Below, in pieces: positions 1 to 11,355 of a stretch of DNA of 64,000 nt. Each line of letters opens with the position of its first letter. Position 1 is the first letter of the stretch. Both the position numbers and the translations under genes were made by a program. The notes below the pieces were generated by a model that saw only the letters and a program-made list of their open reading frames with translations, was not told where the DNA came from and made no database searches. Source of the DNA: Delphinus delphis (Eukaryota > Chordata > Mammalia > Artiodactyla > Delphinidae); NCBI RefSeq assembly GCF_949987515.2, contig NC_082690.1, positions 103,786,400 to 103,850,399 on the forward strand. The letters are read 5' to 3'.

Positions 1-114
1 CATGAACCTGGCTGGCTCTTCTGCGGAGCCTAGGCTTTTTAAGCCACACCACAAAAATGAAACTGTCATGTGCCTGCGATACAATACCAGTTGTTATAGT
101 GGAAGCAGCTGCAT

Positions 115-320
115 TGCATGGAGGGATCAGCTCGGTGCTTTGTGACCAACTAGAGGGGTGGGATAGGGAGGGTGGGAGGGAGACACAAGAGGGAGGGGAT
201 ATGGGGATATATGTATACATATAGCTGATTCACTTTGTTATACAGCAGAAACCAACACAACATTGTAACACAATTATACTCCAATAAAGATGGTAAAAAT
301 AAATAAATAAACAGAGAAAG
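115..320 (+). mobile_element. LINE-1 3' end
   Basis: The text 'agctgattcactttgttata' followed by 'cagcagaaaccaacacaac' and 'atactccaataaa', then an A-rich tail, is the standard 3' untranslated end of cetartiodactyl LINE-1 elements in plus orientation. It is 5'-truncated, as most L1 copies are, and has no coding potential. Confidence 0.8.
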
Positions 321-1295
321 GTTAAAAAAAAAAACCAGTTGTTAGAGCACTATGACAAAGTGCTACGTCGTTCAGGAATGAGCCCCTTCGTGCTCCTCTT
401 GTCTCCAAGGGTGGGGCACCTGTCTGTTGTATCTCTGGCTCAGCACAGTGCCAACCACCTAGTATGGGCACTTGTCCATACGATATCAATAAAACATGGT
501 GGATTCTGGGCAATACAGTCGAGAATGGAAGAACTGACCACAACACACGTCTGGGACCCACCCTGGGAGTGTACACCGGGGAGTCTCTGAGGAGGAGAGG
601 AAGGAGGAAGGAGAACGAGCTAGGCAGGGGTCAGAGTCCAAGGAGCACCAGGGTACGGCCTCGCAAGCCTTGAGTAATCAGGGTACAAATGGTTCCTGAG
701 ACCAAATTGATCTGCAATGCCAACCTTGTACAATTAATTCAGGCTCTCAGGGAAAGCTTGCAGGGCTGGCCTCTTGACAGTTGGGTCAGGGTGGTCTGAC
801 AGGATGGGTGACCCTTGTGAGATAGACAATGAACCTCTGAAACCCAGTGGCCATCCCAGAATGGTACCCAGTGGCCTCTGAGAGATTCGTGCCCAGCAGC
901 AGCAGCTGCCTTTCTTCAGCCTCTGAATCAGGCAGCCAGGCATGGTGGAAAACTGTTTGGGCTCACACTGATTAGGGGCCAAACTCCTGAAGCTCTGGTG
1001 TCAGCTCTGTTCCTGTTTGAACCTGTGTCTCTAAGTGCAGTTTTCAAATTGCGAACAAACTCACACAAGCATAAAAATCTATCATTTGTCCAAACTGACT
1101 GCTGCCGTGGCCCTTGTTGCATCTTAAATGGAACAAAATATTTAACATGGACAGATACCTGTTTGCCATCCTGTGCCTCACATTCTAAGTTAATGGTATG
1201 GAAACATGCTTTCAACTTTTAGTAAAGTCGTAAAACCTTTTAAAAATGTTCTGGAATTGAATTTCTGCAGAGAATTCCAAGCTATGTAAGCTACG

Positions 1296-1297
<2 letters not shown>

Positions 1298-1336
<39 letters not shown>
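1298..1336. repeat. (AC)n microsatellite
   Basis: About 19 uninterrupted AC units in otherwise AT-rich unique sequence. Confidence 0.95.
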
Positions 1337-1337
<1 letters not shown>

Positions 1338-2159
1338 TTTCTCTAGAAGCTTCCTTATAATACGTCCAAAGTACACAGCTCAAAATTCAAGCAAATTATT
1401 AATTACAAAACAAATTAAACAAAATAATCACAGCATGATTTGTATAGCTGCCACTACTTTGGCCATTTTCCATGGGATGATTGATATTTCATTTTAATGG
1501 GTGCTGGTGTCAGGAACCATGGCCATTCACCTTTAGCCTACACTGCCCGTATGTAACCGTCCTCCCTGTGGGCACTCAAGCATGGGTGGGGATTTAATTT
1601 TTCTCAATTCCCACAGCATGAAAGACAAAACAAACAAAGCAAAACACGTTACTGTTTTTATCTTATATTACCTAACATTCAAAAAGAGTATTTGGTCATC
1701 AATGGAGGCCTCAGCTTGACACGAGATCAAATGCACAAGCACAGCTTGGCATCAAACTGGACCAGCAAACTCGGGCACCTGCAAAGGTGGGCAGGGACCC
1801 CAGGCAGGCAGACAGGCTCTGGCCAACTGCAGAGCACAGGAATGCAGACAGGCAGCAAGGGTTGCCATATGGGCCCAGGGTGGCCAGATCTTCTTACTTT
1901 TCAAGAAAAACCAGAAACCCAGGTTTTAATATGAACTCTAGGGTTTTAAACATTAGCAGTTCATTCTAAAAACTGCTTTAAGAATATTCTATCCAAACAC
2001 TACACGTCTGTGGTTTGATATGGTGCTTGGGCAGCCTGTTCCTGAATCTGGGGAGTAGTAGGTGGTTCCAGTGGGTTCCAGCCCGAAGCTGCCACTCATT
2101 AACGGCTCCCTGGTTGGTTGCTTCACGTTCCTCCCTTGGGTTCAAATCCTTAGGTTCAA

Positions 2160-2340
2160 AGTGACGTACCTGCCTAGTCACTTTGATTGACCAGTCCAGG
2201 TTCCAACTTCCTCATCTATAAAATGCAGATAATAACACAACCCCGCTCCTATGGCGATTATGGGAGTAAAGGAGATCCTGCAGGCAAAGCACCTACCTGC
2301 AGAGTAAGCATTTGGTGATAGATATCAGCCACGATTAGCT
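2160..2340 (+). repeat. MIR remnant
   Basis: Wording such as 'tccaacttcctcatctataa' followed by 'atgcagataataa' matches the 3' core of the ancient tRNA-derived MIR SINE. It is degraded and its limits are approximate. Confidence 0.55.
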
Positions 2341-2439
2341 GTAAGCTTGGTGCCTCCCTCCTCACTGTCACTCACAATTAATCAGCAAATCCCGTTAAAT
2401 AGGTCTCCTAAAACTCTCTCCAGTCTATCCTCTTGTTTT

Positions 2440-3175
2440 CATCCCTACTTTCTGTGCCGTAGTTCACAGCCTCGTCCCCTCAACCCTGAACTGTTCCTTA
2501 CATCGATCTAATGGACACACCTCCTGCTTTACTGAGCAGGGGACTCTGTGCCGGGGAGCTACTTAGTGTCCCACTTTGACCCACCCTCATACTGCACCCA
2601 GCTGATTCGATCTCTTGGCTCAGCAAATTACTTAAAGCAAAGATCTGCTGGCGTCATTCTCCCTGTCACCTGCAGAACAAAGGCCAACTTCCTTAGTCCT
2701 GCATTCAAGGTTGTCCCCAGGCTCTCCCCCAGCTCACATCCTACCAGTCTCTATAATCCTCTCTCTGCTCCGGCCACACCAAACTACTTTTCTCGTCTTT
2801 TCCAGAACGAGCCACACGGCTCCTAGTCATCATACATCAGCAACACTATTCTTTCTGCTTAGAATGTTTGTTTCTCTTCTTCTCACCCGTCAATCCCTTC
2901 TCACCCTTTGAAGTCCAGCCTTAAATGGTCATCTCCACCATGAAGCCTTCTCTGATCAGCCCCCTAACCAGCCCCCAGAGTCAGGCCCTCCCTCCTCTGT
3001 GTTTCCCACCACACTAGTACCTCTGTCCCTTCAAGCCCATCACACAATGTGTGGTAACTGGCTTACTGAGACATCTGTCTCAACGTGAGATAGACAGGAG
3101 GCCAAGGGCAAGAACCTGGTCCCTTATATCTGCTGCATTCCCAACTAGCACATGGTGAGTTTTCAGTGCTGGCTG
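2440..3175 (+). repeat. L2 LINE 3' fragment
   Basis: Phrases typical of the mammalian L2 3' end are readable, including 'cctttgaagtccagccttaa', 'accatgaagccttctctgat' and 'agaacaaaggccaacttcct'. The copy is old and carries no functional reverse transcriptase frame. Confidence 0.7.
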
Positions 3176-3364
3176 AATGAATTAATGGGACCAAGAGGGC
3201 GTTTGAACAAAAGCCAAACAATGAGTCACTTTTAACACAACCTGTTGTTAGAAACAGGGATCTTTGGGAATATGCAAAGAAACAATAATAAAAATACATA
3301 AACTCACTCAGGAGCTCTCAATTGCCTGTGATGTGTGCATTTTGGTTAAGCTTAGTAAAAAAGG

Positions 3365-3368
<4 letters not shown>

Positions 3369-3424
<56 letters not shown>
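3369..3424. repeat. (TA)n microsatellite
   Basis: A pure TA run of about 27 units. The 148-residue open frame across it contains a repetitive Ile-Tyr block and is an artefact. Confidence 0.95.
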
Positions 3425-3426
<2 letters not shown>

Positions 3427-3841
3427 AAGTTGTAACTACCCAGATGATTGAAAATATCTGCACTTACAAAGCGGTGTCACAGTTTCTTGATCTTCACTTT
3501 TTCTTTCTGTGGTCTTGGTGGAATGCATCTGATATTCCAGGAGAAAATGTAATCCAGCCAAAGAACAAGTCTGATTATTTGGCTCACAATTTATATACAG
3601 CGAGGCGCAATCTGAGAGACAGACCCACACAACCGAAAACTGCTCATCTTGACCTGGTGCCTGTGCAGGCTTCTTACAAGAAAGGCAACAATTTCTCGGT
3701 ACTCAGATAATCACCAGAGGAGGCCAGCAGTGGATCGTCTTGGGAAGGCAGAGATCTGGGAAAGAAAATAAACATCATTTTTTTTGGCATTTATGTTCGT
3801 AAAAACTTGTCTCTGAAGCGTTCATTCAACAAGCATTCACT

Positions 3842-3983
3842 GGGACTTCCCTGCTGGTCCAGTGGTTAAGAGTCCGCACTTCCACTGCAGGGGGCGAGGG
3901 TTCCATCCCTAGTCTGGGAACTAAGATCCTGCACGCCTTGCGGCAGCCAAAAACAAAATTTAAAAAACAAAACAAACAAAAAC
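3842..3983 (+). mobile_element. CHR-type tRNA-derived SINE
   Basis: Begins 'gggacttccctgctggtcca' and ends in an A-rich tail. A target-site duplication of 14 bp flanks it: 'aacaagcattcact' at 3,828-3,841 and 'aacaaacattcact' at 3,984-3,997, with one mismatch. The duplication supports direct retroposition of this copy. Confidence 0.85.
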
Positions 3984-4094
3984 AACAAACATTCACTCAA
4001 GGAATGGAAGGGTGGCTCCACGGCCTCACTCCCCGCCCCCCAAGCAGGATGGCAGACCTCGCTTTGGCAGCCTAGGAGAACAGGTTGTGGGGTT

Positions 4095-4340
4095 TGGCTA
4101 GTAAGAACGGAGGCAGCTCAGCAGAGTGGTTCCCCATGCGGGTCTGGGGTCAGGCTGCCTAGGCTCAGGGCCTGGCCCGGGGAAGTTTCTAGTTGGTAGA
4201 GCTGACAGAGTGATAGTTTTATCTCAGAGAGTTTTAGGAAGGAATAGACGATAGAGAACACGTAAAGTGCTCAGCATGGTGCCTATGAGATGATTCTGAT
4301 TATTATAAGAAGTCAGTAAATGTTAGCAATCCTCATTTGT
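4095..4340 (+). repeat. MIR remnant
   Basis: Contains the MIR-type 'gggtctggggtcaggctgcc' block followed by a degraded core ending near 'tgattctgattatta'. Boundaries are approximate. Confidence 0.5.
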
Positions 4341-5308
4341 TAAAAAGATCCTACTAATAGGCTTGAGCCTCTGCAGCTTATCTTTGCAACTCTGCCCACA
4401 CCTAATATCTCTACTTTATTGTCTTAACTATGAGATCAGAGCTCCTAGAGAATGGAAGAAAGAGCAAGCTATAAACTTCTGGGCGATAACTAAGCAGAAA
4501 TAATGGAGCCAAGGAGAAGAAAACAGCCCACGTACACTGACCACCTGGTTGTGTACAGTGGCTCAAGCATAGAATAGATCTGGATGCTTGATGGCCATAC
4601 TTGAAGGGAGATAACGAAGGGGCATGCCTTCGAACTGCTGAAGGAAATTCCTTACCTAGACGAGCCTAGGCAAGTGTGGAGTAAGACATTTTCAGGCATT
4701 TGAGCCTTCAAAAAGTCTGAGATATTCTAAGGAACAGCATAAATTATTACAGTAGCTTCTCAATAGATGTTAAATAGTATTGAGACAGGTAAAGTCACTG
4801 AATGTGAAGGACTGATTCATACCACAAATACATGCTGAGTGCCTGTGATGTGTTGGTTACACAGTGGACTAGAACAAGTAACCCAACAGACATACGTCAT
4901 TCCTTCATGGAGCTTACATTCTAGTGGGGAGAGATAGATAGTAAACAACCACAGAAGCGAAACTCCGATTCAGATGAATGCTCCAGAGAAAGAAACTGGG
5001 CCAAAAGCCCCAATTTTGGGGTATACCAGAACTATAGCTGATAGAGCATCCAGCTAAATGACATCATCTAGACGCAATCAGATAAATCCAGAATGTTGGC
5101 CATCTATAAGAATACAGGTCAGAATTCGTTAAAAAGTCAAAGTTGTTAAAAACAAGTGGGAGATTAATGTAGATTAAAGAGTTAACAATCACATTCAACA
5201 TGTGAGCCTTGATTGGATCCTGGACCACAGGAAAAATTTTATAAAACATATTTTGGGGACAAGGAAGGACATTTGAATATAGATTGAATATTAGATGATA
5301 TTAGGGAA

Positions 5309-5330
5309 TTATTATTATTATTATTATTAT
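5309..5330. repeat. (ATT)n microsatellite
   Basis: Seven ATT units that run directly into the poly-T end of the adjacent minus-strand SINE, probably grown from its tail. Confidence 0.9.
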
Positions 5331-5524
5331 TTTTTTTTTTTTTTTTTGCGGTACACCGGCCTCTCACTGTTGTGGCCTCTCCCATTGCGAAGCACAGGCT
5401 CCGGACGCGCAGGCTAAGCGGCCATGGCTCGCGGGTCTAGCGGGATCCTCCCGGACTGGGGCACGAACCCGTGTCCCCTGCATCGGCAGGTGGACTCTCA
5501 ACCACTGCGCCACCAGGGAAGCCC
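5331..5524 (-). mobile_element. CHR-type SINE, minus strand
   Basis: Poly-T at the left and 'ccaccagggaagccc' at the right show a full CHR-type SINE in reverse orientation. The tRNA-like promoter region lies at 5,450-5,524, and the body resembles the cetacean subfamily with the 'gagaggccacaac' segment. Confidence 0.9.
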
Positions 5525-5762
5525 TATTTTTAATTTTTAATTTATTAAATTAAAAAAAAATTTAATTTGCTTAGGTATTACGGGTATGTAGGAGAATGTC
5601 TCTATTCTTAGGAGATATATGCTGAAATATATAGAGATAAAGCAAATAGGGCAAACTGTTACCAACTGCTGAATCTAGAAGAGAATATTTAATTGTCTAT
5701 TGCTCTAATCTTTCAACGTTTCTATATATATTAAAATGTCCAATATAAAAAATTGGATAGGT

Positions 5763-6090
5763 CTTCCCTGGTGGCCCAGTGGTTAAGAATCCGCCTGCCG
5801 ATGCAGGGGACACGGGTTCAAGCCCTGGTCCGGGAAGATCCCACATTCCACGGAGCAACTAAGCCCATGCACCAAAACTACTGAGCCTGTGTTCTAGAGC
5901 CCGCGAGCCACAACTACTGAGCCCACATGCCACAACAACTGAAGCCCACACGCCTAGAGCCCGTGGTCCGAAACAAGAGAAGCCACCGCAGTGATAAGCC
6001 CACGCACCGCAACGAAGGGTTGCCCCGGCTCGCCACAACTGGAGAAAAGCCCGTGAGCAGCAACAAAGACCCAACGCAGCCAAAATATAT
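5763..6090 (+). mobile_element. Long CHR-type SINE
   Basis: Begins 'cttccctggtggcccagtgg' and continues through several 'gccacaactactgagccc' units to 'aacgcagccaaaat'. It is about 330 bp, longer than the short form at 5,331. Its tail has grown into an AT microsatellite at 6,083-6,107. Confidence 0.9.
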
Positions 6091-6107
6091 ATATATATAT
6101 ATATATA
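6083..6107. repeat. (TA)n microsatellite
   Basis: About 12 TA units at the 3' tail of the preceding SINE. Confidence 0.9.
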
Positions 6108-6879
6108 CATATAGATATATGTAAAACTGGATAAAAAGGAATGGAGGAGAAGTAAGCATAGATAACTTTTTGGAGGAATTTAGCTGTGAAGGGAGTGTAT
6201 TAATTTCCTAGAGCTGCTGTAACAGATTACCACAAACTTGGTGGCTTAAAAGGACAGAAATTTATTCTCTCACAGTTCTAGAGGCCCAAATCAAGGTATT
6301 GGGAGAGGCCACACTCCCTGCAGAGGCTCTAGGGAAGAACCTATTGTGTGCTTTCCAACCTCTCATGGCTATTAACATTTCTTGACTTGTGGCTGCATCA
6401 CTCCGGTCTCTGCCTCTGGGGTCACACTGCCTCCTCCTCTTCTGTGTGTGTCTGATCTCCTTCTGTCCCACTCCTTATAAGGACACCTGTGCTGGCATAT
6501 TGGGCTCACCCAGATTACCCAGAATAAGCTCCTTCTCTCAAGGTCTTTAACTTAATCACATCTTTTACCATGTAAAGTAACATTCACTCTTCTGCCACAG
6601 GGGTAATATTCACAGGTTCCTGGGATTAGGAAAGGAATATATCTTTTCGGGTCACTTCTGTGCCTAGCACAGGGAGGAAGAAAAATGGGACAGTAACTAG
6701 AGGGGAACATGCGGCCAGAAAAGGTTTTGTTTTGTTTTGTTTTAAGATATGAGAAATTATAGCATATCTGCAATAACTGATATGGAACAGTTTGTTGTAC
6801 ACTGCAGTAGCAGTACAATAATACAATTTATTTGTTCATCGTGTTAGCCACTTGCACACAGGAAAATTCATAAAGAAAA

Positions 6880-7206
6880 TAGCAAGGCCATCATCAAAAA
6901 GCCTACAAATAATAAATGCTGGAGAGGGTGTGGAGAAAAGGAACCCTCATACATTGCTGGTGGGAATGCAAATTGGTACAACCACTATAGAGAACAGTAG
7001 GGAGGTTTCTTAAAAAACTGAAAATAGAGTTACCATATGATTCTGCAATCCCACTCCTGGGCATATATCTGAAGAAAACTATAATTCAAAACCATACATG
7101 CACCCCAATGTTCACTGCAACACTATTTACAATAGCCAAGACATGGAACCTAAATGTCCATTGACAAATAAATGGATAAAGAAGATGTGGTATGTGTGTG
7201 TATGTA

Positions 7207-7250
<44 letters not shown>

Positions 7251-7405
7251 GGAATATTACTCAGCCATAAAAAAGAATGAAATAATGCCATTTACAGCAA
7301 CATGGATGGACCTAGAGATTATCATACTAAGTGAAGTAAGCCAGACAGAGAAAGACAAATTTCATATGATAATGCTTATATGTGGAGTCTTAAGAAAAAG
7401 AAGAA
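6880..7405 (+). mobile_element. LINE-1 ORF2 3' fragment
   Basis: Contains the L1 ORF2 C-terminal wording 'acattgctggtgggaatgca', 'acaatagccaagacatggaa' and 'aatggaatattactcagcc'. Stops and a TG microsatellite interrupt it, so it is dead. Confidence 0.85.
7191..7247. repeat. (TG)n microsatellite inside an L1
   Basis: About 25 slightly interrupted TG units inside the L1 fragment, at the usual 'tgtggtatatatata' position of the consensus. Confidence 0.9.
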
Positions 7406-7407
7406 GA

Positions 7408-7600
7408 GGGCTTCCCTGGTGGCACAGTGGTTGAGAGTCCGCCTGCCAATGCAGGGGACACGGGTTCGTGCCCCGGTCCGGGAAGATCTCACATGCCATG
7501 GAGTGGCTGGGCCCGTGAGCCACGGCCGCTGAGCCTGCACGTCCGAGCCTGTACTCCGCAACGGGAGAGGCCACAAGAGTGAGAGGCCTGCATACCGCAA
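7408..7600 (+). mobile_element. CHR-type SINE, cetacean subfamily
   Basis: Full copy with 'cttccctggtggcacagtgg' at the 5' end, a B-box-like 'gggttcgtgcc', and the 'gagaggccacaagagtgag' body. It sits at the 3' boundary of an L1 fragment. Confidence 0.9.
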
Positions 7601-8513
7601 GATGAAAATAACAGTTACTCTTTGAGAATTTGATTAAGAGCAATGAAAAGGTAACAGAGGAGAACTTTTGTCAAACATGGCAGATTGAACAAATATATAT
7701 GTTTATCTCCAAACCCCACCAAGATGAAAATAAAGGAATAGATATGGTATAAAACCACAAAGACAAAAGGAGCAGGAGAGCAGACAACAGTGGATCAGAG
7801 AGGTCAACAAAATTTTGGAGATGGAGGGGGAACTAACTTAGCAGAGTGTGGGAAGCTGGGACTTAAAGAGGAGAATACAAACCAAAAGAGTAACAGTTCA
7901 CTCTACTTGTCCCCCCAAAAGTTCAGGACCTGAAGGGACCAGATACTTCAGGTGGAAGGAGAAAGTCATGGAGCTGAAAACAGGGAAATTGATTAGAAGT
8001 CTGTATATAAATCAGTTAAACTCACAAATCCCCTCTTCAGGCCTTTTTAGCCTGGCAATGACCCCTTGCGGGGTATCAGAGGGTTTATTCTTTGGAGAAA
8101 TTGAGTCTTCAAAACATTGACTCAGGGCCACCAGGCACAGCTGAAGGTAGTGGTGAGCACTGAGCTGAAAACAAAAGGACTGGGTGAGAATAGGCACGCT
8201 GAATGTTGGATCCAAAACCCTATCCCCCTTGCCCTGCTGCCAGAACCTCAGCAGTGGTGGCCATGCAAATGATCCCCAGACAGGAGACTGGAGAACCTTC
8301 TCCGGAGAAACTGAAGAGTTCCTGCAATGTGATCTACAGATTCTGACATTTGAGGGTACCCACTAAAAAACCCAATTCTCCAGTCACCTTAGAATGAAGT
8401 GCATCAATTAACAAGCCCCATCTGTGCACCTAGAGTTTCCAATTAGCTCTGCTCAGCGTCCTGTTCTTAAATATTAATAGACAAATATCAAACATTTGAG
8501 GAAAACCTCCAAC

Positions 8514-8547
8514 AACACACACACACACACACACACACTCACACACC
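8514..8547. repeat. (AC)n microsatellite
   Basis: About 16 AC units with one interruption (ACTC). Confidence 0.9.
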
Positions 8548-9928
8548 AGAAAGGGTCGAAGGGAATTCAGAGCAAACAATGTGAAAACCAGAAGAAAACT
8601 TAAAACCAGGAAAATTCCTCAGAGAGCTAAGAGCACATGTACATGAAACAAAAACAGAAATGCTATATGTAAAATAAGAAGCAATCACTGAACAAGAGAG
8701 TTAAAATTAAAAATCCAATAGAAAGGATAAGACAAAGTTAATAACATTTTCTATCCAGAGAGTAGAAGAAAAAGAGGGTGACATAAGTAGAAAAAAAAAT
8801 GAGTATAATGCAGGCTCCCACACCCTGAAAATCACAGAACATGGGGTGAGAGTGCAGGATGGGCCGTGGCGTGGTAGAAAACAGGTAATTTACATATGAA
8901 AGGAAAACAGATCACATCCATAGAGTTTAAAAAAGAAGAAGAACAAAACTGTACTTTTAAACAGCAGCACTTGGAAGTTAGAAGAGTGTGCCTGTGAAAT
9001 TCTAAGGGAAAAACATTGCCAACCTAGAATCGCACACCCAGTTAAACTATCAGTCAAATATGAGAGAAGAGTCAATATTTTCAGATGGATAAGTTGTTAC
9101 AAAGTTTACCTCCCGTGGTTACTTTCTTTGGAAGCTATTAGATGATGTGGTTGACCAAAATGAGGCTGTGAAACAAAAAAGGGGAAGAAGATCTAAGATC
9201 CATGCAGTAGGAGAACCAACACAGAAAAACAGAGAGAAGTGTTAAGAAGCTCAGGAAAGCAGCTCTGGAACAAGCCTAGAACGAGCCACCCTACACCAGA
9301 CCCAGAGGACAAAGGACTCCAAGAAGGAAATTTCCAGGAAAAAAAAAAAAAAGGAATTGATAGATTATCTGTTAGATTTGACTATACGAACAAAATTATG
9401 GCACAGAGTTTAACAGCACTTTTGGAGATGGGAAAATTAGGTAGGGGTGTGTAGAAAACTTAACAATTAAAAAACATGAGGCTATTATAAATTTGTGTTA
9501 TGAGACTTATGATATGATGAAGTTTCTACCCGTTAGAAATTGTATAGACTTTAAAAAGTATGTGGAGGAGAAAGGGTGACGTATTCCTTTCATCCTAAGT
9601 ATCCATGACTGCTTTTTGCCACCTCTTAGATCCCTACCCAAGAGTCTTGATATTGATGCCTTGACACTAGATACTCAGAGAATCTTCTCTCTTCCCTGGG
9701 GTGACGATGGATGGTGGATGACATGTGGAAGACATCAAAGAAAGCCCCAAAGGAGACAGACACAAGGGGAAAAGTCCATGTGATTAGATGCATCATTAAA
9801 AGTCAAAGATGGAAATAATAATAATAATACAAAATAATTGAGACCATTTCAAATTCAAAGTTGATGTGGAGGTAAGGGGAACTTGTGGAAATGGTGATCA
9901 TGGTGAAGTGATTAAAAAGGTGGAGCCC

Positions 9929-10170
9929 AGGGACTTCCCTGGTGGTCCAGTGGTTAAGAAACCCAGAAGCGGGTTTGATCCCTGGTCGGGGAACTAAGAT
10001 CCTACAGGCCGCAGGGCAACTAAGCCCACACGCCTCAACTACTGAGCCCGCATGCTCTAGAGTCTGCGTACCATAACTAGAGAGCCCACGTGCTGCAACG
10101 AAGATCCCTGCATGCCACAACTAAAACCCGATGCAGTCAAATAAATAAATAAATAAATATTTTTTAAAAA
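9929..10170 (+). mobile_element. CHR-type SINE, first of a tandem pair
   Basis: Begins 'gggacttccctggtggtcca' and ends in repeated AAAT. The target 'gtggagcccag' lies just before it, 'agtagagcccg' just after it, and 'agtggagcccag' after the second SINE. A stretch is missing in the tRNA-like head: 'gttaagaa' runs straight into 'acccagaagcgggtt'. Confidence 0.88.
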
Positions 10171-10183
10171 ATAGTAGAGCCCG

Positions 10184-10540
10184 GGAATTCCCTGGTGGCG
10201 TAATGGTTAAGAATCCGCCTGTCAATGCAGGGGACATGGGTTCAATCCCTGGCCCAGGAAGATCCCACATGCCGTGGAGCAACCAAGCCCATGCGCCACA
10301 GCTACTGAGCCTGAGCTCTAGAGTCCGTAAGCCGCAACTACTGAGCCTGCATGCCACAACTACTGAAGCTCACGAGCCTAGAGCCCGTGCTCTGCAACAA
10401 GAGAAGCCACTGCAATGAGAAACCCATGCACCGCATCGAACAGTAGCCTCCACTTGCTGTAACTAGAGAAAGCCCGCGCACAGCAACGAAGACCCAAGGC
10501 AGCCAAAAAAATAAATAAATAAATTTGTATATATAAAAAA
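10184..10540 (+). mobile_element. Long CHR-type SINE, second of a tandem pair
   Basis: Full-length long-form SINE with 'aattccctggtggcgtaatg' at the 5' end, four or more 'gcaactactgagcc'-like units and an AAAT-repeat tail. It shares its target duplication with the SINE immediately upstream. Confidence 0.9.
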
Positions 10541-10776
10541 AAATAGTGGAGCCCAGCAATTATTCTGGATACAATCTGGGGGCTAGGTAGAGGGAAGATT
10601 AGGGAGGCTGGGCTCAGTCCAGATATACAGGGCCCTGCGAGAGGCCTGTCCCATTAAACTGTAAAATTGGCTACATGGGAGAGGAGGGTACAGAAATAGT
10701 AAAGGAAATAACTTTAAAATCCAACAAACATAATCACTATTATGGGATTTGGCTTCTTACTTTTTTTCTTCACTTC

Positions 10777-10782
10777 TTTATT
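10777..10782 (-). terminator. Candidate poly(A) signal for the minus-strand ORF
   Basis: TTTATT on the plus strand is AATAAA on the minus strand, about 570 bp downstream of the stop codon of the 335-codon ORF. It is the nearest canonical hexamer I found. The region is pyrimidine-rich on the plus strand, so a chance match is possible. Confidence 0.3.
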
Positions 10783-11355
10783 TTCTTATCTCTGCTCTTG
10801 CCTTTGTCACTTTGGAGCCCTTCGTTATTCTTTAGGATCCTCTCTCAGAAACTGCACTCCAGCCTGCATCTCTGTCCACAACCTCCATGACCTATCCTTA
10901 CCCTGCTGTACCTTTCCATTTTTCTCACTGTGCATTCTCCTACATCTCATAAACCCAATCATGTGTTAAGCTAAATCCTTCTAGCCTAACCTAAATCCAT
11001 TTCTCAAACATTTCTCTATAAGCTCCTCAGTCACAGTTCTTTTCCAAGAAACCAATGTCCACTCTTCCTCTACCTATCAACACATTAACGAATCTTCTCT
11101 TTCTTCTCAAAATGTTCCATTTCCCTCTTTATCACTCTTCTTCACTTCCTTTGGTCCTGGTCTCCGCCTTCATCCCCAGGAGCTCTTCATTCCCACTCTC
11201 TCTTCTCTTAGGCAAAGATGCTCTCCTTTCCCTCTCATATTTACCCCTTCAGGGTCAGTAATGTTCTGCTTGTCTCTAATTTCTCCTCTCTGACTTGCAA
11301 TACTTCCCTTACCTGCTTCTTTCCTTCTTTACCTTAAATCCTTCATCTGCCTCAT

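Larger units (their letters stand above)
1..10700. other. Gene-free, repeat-rich flank
   Basis: I see no exon of a recognisable gene here. Open frames are short and mostly lie inside repeats. The stretch is AT-rich and holds L1 3' ends, L2 and MIR remnants, several CHR-type SINEs and microsatellites, listed separately. 4,780-4,990 and 6,197-6,670 look like ancient interspersed repeats: the first has the common 'tgctgagtgcctgtgatgtg' wording, the second begins 'tattaatttcctagagctgc'. I cannot name their families. 7,610-9,900 has L1-like wording but is too degraded to place. Confidence 0.7.

Noticed and set aside
7440..7500. tRNA-like A and B boxes (for example 'gggttcgtgcc')
   Set aside because: They belong to CHR SINE heads, which are tRNA-derived. 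No complete tRNA cloverleaf is present.
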